Assembly (NCBI GenBank): GCA_024697705.1
Contig: JAILFF010000295.1
Span: 1 to 10,833 of the forward strand
Direction of reading: 5' to 3'
Length of the DNA stretch: 10,833 bases
Source of the DNA: Ruminococcus sp.
GTDB taxonomy: Bacteria > Bacillota > Clostridia > Oscillospirales > Ruminococcaceae
How positions within the stretch are numbered: the stretch's first letter is position 1; every line of letters begins with the position of its first letter. The notes beneath the pieces are model-generated. The model was not told the DNA's origin and made no database searches. It saw only the letters and a program-made list of their open reading frames with translations. The position numbers and the translations under genes were made by a program. This document shows positions 7,948 through 10,833 of this stretch, piece by piece.

Positions 7948-7976
7948 ATTATATCACAACCCGATTTACTTTTCAA
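7948..7976 (-). promoter_or_regulatory. Promoter of the moxR operon
   Basis: On the minus strand TTGAAA (7976-7971), a 17-bp spacer and TATAAT (7953-7948) with an upstream TG (TGATATAAT) form a near-consensus extended -10 promoter. The start would be near 7941, about 76 nt before the moxR ATG. No operator-like palindrome is obvious around it, so expression may be largely constitutive. Confidence 0.8.
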
Positions 7977-8016
7977 TAGCTTTCTCACAGCTTTCACCAA
8001 AATACGCAAATTTAAC

Positions 8017-8058
8017 AAAAAATGCGGTCTGCCGCTAAAAATGCTTGACAGACCGCAT
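8017..8058 (-). terminator. Intrinsic terminator closing the icd unit
   Basis: On the minus strand ATGCGGTCTG (8058-8049) pairs perfectly with CAGACCGCAT (8031-8022) around a 17-nt loop, and the minus strand runs on into T residues. It is GC-rich at the stem core. It lies about 345 nt downstream of the icd stop codon and about 40 bp upstream of the moxR promoter, so it separates the two transcription units. If it serves icd, the icd mRNA carries an unusually long structured 3' end. Confidence 0.85.
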
Positions 8059-8069
8059 ATAATAAGCAA

Positions 8070-8104
8070 GATAACAGATAATAGATAAAAGATAACAGAT
8101 ATTA
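8070..8104. repeat. Tandem 7-bp repeat, five copies
   Basis: Five successive heptamers read GATAACA, GATAATA, GATAAAA, GATAACA and GATATTA on the plus strand. They lie between the inverted-repeat block and the terminator. No coding role is apparent; this looks like a slippage-prone microsatellite. Confidence 0.7.
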
Positions 8105-8120
8105 TAACGCTTGTAGGGGC

Positions 8121-8402
8121 TCGCACGTGCTATTTTCCTGACTGTGCGAAAAACCCATACTTTGCGCTATCGATTTGCGAAGATCGCTTTGCTCTTTCGC
8201 AAATTAAAATCGGCAATTTCCTTGTTTTCGCCCTGTATTGCAGAATTATACACTTCTGCGTTTTTGTGGGCTTTCATGGAAATTACCGATTTTATTTTTG
8301 AACTGTTCGGATTTATTTCTCCTAATAGTTTGCTGCCGTCGTGGGCTTTGTGGGGGAGAACCCTTCCTAACACTTTTGGTTTGCCTTCACTTTGCGTTTT
8401 TT
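8121..8402. repeat. Structured intergenic block with nested inverted repeats
   Basis: No convincing gene is present between the icd stop codon and the icd terminator. Instead several inverted repeats are packed together: TCGCAC/GTGCGA (8121-8126, 8144-8149); ATTTGCGAA/TTCGCAAAT (8173-8181, 8196-8204); a 17-bp pair with one mismatch (8205-8221, 8278-8294); and GCAGAA/TTCTGC (8240-8245, 8254-8259). The last two share the same centre, 8249.5, and the 9-bp hairpin abuts the long arm directly. The mismatch becomes a G-U pair in minus-strand RNA. The block could be a dispersed intergenic repeat, a MITE remnant or a structured 3' untranslated RNA of icd. A 68-codon GTG-initiated frame (8167-8373) crosses it but has no convincing ribosome binding site. 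Confidence 0.6.
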
Positions 8403-9614
8403 TTACATCATTGCCGCAAGTCTCTCGTTGACAGCCTTAAGGAACTCCTCGGTGCCGACCTTCTGCTTGTTTTCGAGCTTCGAGAGCAGATACAGGTCGC
8501 CCGTCATGATGCCGTCTTCGATGGTCTTGATAGTCGCCTTTTCGAGCTTGTCCGCGAAAGCTTTCAGCTCGTCGAGACCGTCAAGCTCGCCGCGCTTTCT
8601 GAGAGCACCCGTCCACGCAAAGAGCGTCGCTACGGAGTTCGTCGAGGTGGGCTCGCCCTTAAGATGCTTGTAGTAATGGCGCTGAACCGTGCCGTGAGCC
8701 GCTTCGTACTCGTAAACGCCGTCGGGCGAAACAAGCACGCTGGTCATCATCGCGAGCGAGCCGTAAGCCGTCGCTACCATGTCGCTCATAACGTCGCCGT
8801 CGTAGTTCTTGCAAGCCCAGATGTAGCCGCCCTCGGAGCGGATAACTCTTGCTACGGCGTCGTCGATAAGGGTGTAGAAATACTCGATGCCGGCAGTCTC
8901 GAACTTAGCCTTGTACTCGTTCTCGAAGATCTCGGCGAAGATGTCCTTGAAGCGGTGGTCGTACTTCTTCGAGATGGTGTCCTTTGTCGCGAACCAAACG
9001 TCCTGCTTGGTGTCGAGCGCGTAGTTGAAGCAGGCGCGTGCGAAGGAGCTTATCGAATCATCGCGGTTGTGAAGACCCTGAATGATACCCGCGCCTTCTG
9101 TGAATTCGTGAATGGTCTCTTTAGTTACGGTTCCGTCGGGAGCGGTGCAGACAAGCTCGGTCTTAGCGCCCGCGGGTACCTGCATTTCGACATTCTTGTA
9201 AACGTCGCCGTAAGCGTGACGGGCAATGGTGATGGGCTTCGTCCATGTCGGGATATAGGGGGTGATGCCCTTTACGAGGATAGGAGCGCGGAAAACGGTT
9301 CCGTCGAGCATGGCACGGATAGTGCCGTTCGGGGATTTCCACATTTCTTTGAGGTTGTACTCGGGCATACGCGCCGCGTTCGGGGTGATGGTCGCGCACT
9401 TTACCGCAACGCCGTATTTCTTGGTGGCGTTAGCCGAGTCGATAGTCACCTGATCGTTTGTCTCGTTGCGGTGAACAAGTCCGAGATCGTAATACTCGGT
9501 CTTAAGGTCAACGTAGGGGAGAATGAGAATGTCCTTGATTTCCTTCCAGATAATTCTGGTCATTTCGTCGCCGTCCATTTCAACGAGCGGCGTTTTCATT
9601 TGAATTTTTGCCAT
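8403..9614 (-). CDS. icd: NADP-dependent isocitrate dehydrogenase
   Basis: This 403-residue enzyme oxidatively decarboxylates isocitrate to 2-oxoglutarate with NADP, feeding glutamate synthesis and NADPH supply. It belongs to the type found in eukaryotes and some bacteria rather than the Escherichia coli type. Visible residues include Thr77, Ser94-Pro-Asn96, Arg100, Arg109, Arg132 in ARHAYGD and Tyr139, all at the same numbers as in human IDH1. Metal ligands Asp251/Asp252 and Asp274/Asp278 (YDGDVMSD) and the NADP-binding HGTVQRHYY (Arg312, His313) also fit. The family TIRN motif reads TIRA here. Length is normal. The ATG follows AAGGAGG by 11 nt. No promoter is clear in the 30 nt upstream, so transcription may come from the small membrane protein genes. 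Other citrate-cycle genes are not adjacent. Confidence 0.96.
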   Translation of the reverse strand: MAKIQMKTPLVEMDGDEMTRIIWKEIKDILILPYVDLKTEYYDLGLVHRNETNDQVTIDSANATKKYGVAVKCATITPNAARMPEYNLKEMWKSPNGTIRAMLDGTVFRAPILVKGITPYIPTWTKPITIARHAYGDVYKNVEMQVPAGAKTELVCTAPDGTVTKETIHEFTEGAGIIQGLHNRDDSISSFARACFNYALDTKQDVWFATKDTISKKYDHRFKDIFAEIFENEYKAKFETAGIEYFYTLIDDAVARVIRSEGGYIWACKNYDGDVMSDMVATAYGSLAMMTSVLVSPDGVYEYEAAHGTVQRHYYKHLKGEPTSTNSVATLFAWTGALRKRGELDGLDELKAFADKLEKATIKTIEDGIMTGDLYLLSKLENKQKVGTEEFLKAVNERLAAMM

Positions 9615-9644
9615 TTGTCAAATTTCCTCCTTGCGGATAATTTT

Positions 9645-9913
9645 TTATAATCGGTATTTAACCATCGAGATCATAAAGGCGATAATATAGCTCACTCCGC
9701 AAATACGATACACTTTGCTGTCAAGTCTTGCCGCAGGTTCTTCGCCTAATACAATGATCCGGAAGATAGGCTTTTGATAATAAATCCGATCCAAAAAGCG
9801 ATAACGACCGCTATTCCGGCACCAAGTACGTTATTAAACAAAAGACCGACTGACATTCCGAGACTTATAAACTCGGTTAAGATACCGTCACTTGGTTTAT
9901 ATTTGTGTTTCAT
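9645..9913 (-). pseudogene. Frameshifted small membrane protein, third tandem paralogue
   Basis: A 55-codon frame starts at the ATG at 9913, with an AAAGGA ribosome binding site 7 nt upstream, and begins MKHKYKPSDGI. It stops at a TAG (9748-9746). In the -1 frame the sequence continues without a stop through KPIFRIIVLGEEPAARLD to a TAA at 9647-9645. This tail aligns with the neighbour at 9944-10237 (KVIYR...LGEERAESLD), and the two starts also match (KYKPSDGI against RYRPGDGI). One missing T in the run of five (9793-9797 on the plus strand) would restore a full-length protein of about 89 residues. No good slippery heptamer is present, so I call it a disrupted gene, although a sequencing error is possible. 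The product would be a small membrane protein of unknown function. Confidence 0.75.
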
Positions 9914-9943
9914 TTATATATCCTTTATTGCCGGAACGATAAT

Positions 9944-10237
9944 CTACCGGAATACGAGCAATACCGCGATAACAAAGACTACGGTAGTGATCCGTTCAAT
10001 TTTCAGATCGAGGCTCTCCGCTCGTTCCTCGCCGAGATTCCTTATCATGAGCCGGTATATCACTTTTCCGATGATGCCACTGCCTATAAAGGAGATGAGC
10101 AGCGCTATTTCTTTACCAATCGAACCGATGTAGTCAGGCGTCGGATTGAAGAATATTATATACAAAGTATATATCGTTATCCCGAAACAGAATATCGCGA
10201 AACGGATGCCGTCGCCGGGTCTGTATCTGAGTCCCAT
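9944..10237 (-). CDS. Small membrane protein, tandem paralogue (97 aa)
   Basis: I do not recognise the family. The 97-residue protein has three hydrophobic segments (about 11-30, 39-57, 82-96). A charged loop between the second and third contains KVIYR (58-62), then LGEERAESLD (68-77). The same residues at the same spacing occur in the next gene upstream (Lys57, Tyr60, Arg61, Gly68, Ala72, Asp76), so the two are paralogues despite otherwise low identity. It starts with the charged MGLRYRPGDGI. The start ATG follows an AAAGGGA ribosome binding site; a second ATG just upstream is in another frame. It sits 26 nt after its upstream paralogue and 30 nt before the frameshifted copy. It lacks a signal peptide cleavage site that I can see. 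Confidence 0.72.
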   Translation of the reverse strand: MGLRYRPGDGIRFAIFCFGITIYTLYIIFFNPTPDYIGSIGKEIALLISFIGSGIIGKVIYRLMIRNLGEERAESLDLKIERITTVVFVIAVLLVFR

Positions 10238-10263
10238 TATTCATTCCCTTTCTTTCGCGAAAT

Positions 10264-10560
10264 TTAACCTCTTATATAATATCTCATAGGGAAAAACACC
10301 AAGAATGCCGTGCTTGTCAACAATAATAGTATGTCGATAACGGACGCTTTTTTCGCGCCGATGCGGTTTGAAAGCTCGCGGTACAGCGGCTTTGTAAGGA
10401 AATAACTTAACGGCAGCAGTATCAGCATCGGTATGATAAGCATGAGCATTACGGCGGTCGTTTTTTGCAGACTGCCGAACAGTTTCAAATAGAACGGTAT
10501 ACTCATAATAGGAACGGTCAGCAGCATACAGAGCCCCGCTCCCGGAATATAGTTTTTCAT
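10264..10560 (-). CDS. Small membrane protein, tandem paralogue (98 aa)
   Basis: This unrecognised 98-residue protein has three hydrophobic segments (about 8-28, 34-55, 75-96). The loop KPLYRELSNRIGAKKASVID (57-76) carries the motif shared with the two downstream copies: Lys-x-x-Tyr-Arg, six residues, then Gly, three residues, Ala, three residues, Asp. A GAGGA ribosome binding site lies 6 nt before the ATG. It follows the truncated upstream gene by 45 nt and precedes its paralogue by 26 nt, all in the same direction, consistent with one transcript. The basic, polar loop between helices 2 and 3 is probably the functional face. Function cannot be inferred from the sequence. Confidence 0.72.
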   Translation of the reverse strand: MKNYIPGAGLCMLLTVPIMSIPFYLKLFGSLQKTTAVMLMLIIPMLILLPLSYFLTKPLYRELSNRIGAKKASVIDILLLLTSTAFLVFFPMRYYIRG

Positions 10561-10605
10561 GATGCTTCCTCTTTTCTTTTGTCTGTTAGATATCTGTTTT
10601 GGTTT

Positions 10606-10833
10606 TTAAAATTTCGCCAGCACATACACCGAAGCGATGAACACGACGATGAACCCCGGCAGAATGTTTTTGATCGTATCCTTAGCCGAAAGCCCGTCGT
10701 GAACGCGGAATTGCAGCACAAGTCCTATTGTGAACCCGATTAGGGTCGCGATCGTAACGGGTACCTTGCTGTGAGTTGGAAGCCACGTTATCACACCGAA
10801 CAGCGTCCCGACCAGACAGCCGTCAATGTATTT
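10606..10833 (-). CDS. Small hydrophobic protein, cut by the window edge
   Basis: The reading frame is open from the window edge to a TAA at 10608-10606, giving at least 75 residues with two hydrophobic segments and a charged loop (FRVHDGLSAKDTIKN). A GTG at 10794 could serve as a start, but no good ribosome binding site precedes it and the frame stays open upstream (KYIDGCLVGTLFG), so the real start is probably outside the window. It lacks a clear match to the Lys-x-x-Tyr-Arg motif of the genes that follow, although its context and small hydrophobic character are similar. Function is unknown. Confidence 0.6.
   Translation of the reverse strand, partial: KYIDGCLVGTLFGVITWLPTHSKVPVTIATLIGFTIGLVLQFRVHDGLSAKDTIKNILPGFIVVFIASVYVLAKF

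Noticed and set aside
7929..8126. A 65-codon minus-strand frame with a hydrophobic start
   Set aside because: It crosses the intrinsic terminator, the heptamer repeats and the moxR promoter, so its hydrophobicity reflects AT-rich non-coding DNA.
8229..8257. TATAAT on the minus strand within the inverted-repeat block as a promoter
   Set aside because: No -35-like hexamer lies at suitable spacing and the box falls inside a hairpin loop.
8167..8373. A 68-codon minus-strand frame (GTG start) downstream of icd
   Set aside because: It lies within the inverted-repeat block, lacks a convincing ribosome binding site and has no domain pattern. It may be a repeat-borne frame; many genomic copies with conserved reading frame would revive it.
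8238..9650. A 470-codon plus-strand frame opposite icd
   Set aside because: It mirrors the icd gene and runs into the non-coding block; icd on the minus strand is certain.
9791..9799. Programmed -1 frameshifting in the third small membrane protein
   Set aside because: The GCTTTTTGG context does not allow both codons to re-pair in the -1 frame and no downstream pseudoknot is evident, so mutation or sequencing error is more likely.

Overview
All supported genes in this window lie on the minus strand, so transcription runs from high to low coordinates. Strong Shine-Dalgarno sequences (AAGGAGG, GAGGAG), AT-rich intergenic regions, extended -10 promoters (TGnTATAAT) and the FeoAB plus FeoB-associated cysteine-rich protein pairing suggest an anaerobic Firmicute, most likely a Ruminococcus-like gut clostridium. 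The organism assignment is inference from style and gene content, not from a marker gene.

Region 1 (about 10833 to 8403): a run of short hydrophobic proteins followed by an NADP-type isocitrate dehydrogenase. The first (10606-10833) is cut by the window edge. The next two intact genes (10264-10560, 9944-10237) and a frameshifted third copy (9645-9913) share one motif, a Lys-x-x-Tyr/Phe-Arg stretch followed by Gly...Ala...Asp, and look like tandem paralogues of a small three-helix membrane protein that I do not recognise. icd follows 30 nt after the frameshifted copy with its own strong ribosome binding site but no clear promoter, so it may be read through from the small-protein genes.

Region 2 (8402 to 7866): a 537-bp gene-free stretch. 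It holds a block of nested inverted repeats (8121-8360), a 7-bp tandem repeat (8070-8104), an intrinsic terminator that closes the icd unit (8017-8058) and a near-consensus promoter for the next operon (7948-7976).

Region 3 (7865 to 2845): a three-gene operon encoding a MoxR-family AAA+ ATPase, a DUF58 protein and a polytopic membrane transglutaminase-like protein, with gaps of 13 and 19 nt and an intrinsic terminator 25 nt past the last stop codon. This is a recurring bacterial gene set thought to couple an ATPase chaperone to an envelope transglutaminase-like enzyme.

Region 4 (2904 to 1): a ferrous iron uptake operon. Its control region has two promoters and three TTAG-N6-CTAA palindromes of the DtxR/IdeR type, one lying over the predicted start site of the distal promoter. 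The genes are a fused FeoA-FeoB transporter, a 55-residue FeoB-associated cysteine-rich membrane protein 1 nt later, and the first codons of another gene that overlaps the end of the small protein and leaves the window.

The least explained parts are the small membrane protein family with its frameshifted member, the concentric inverted-repeat block downstream of icd, and the triple operator array in front of feoAB.
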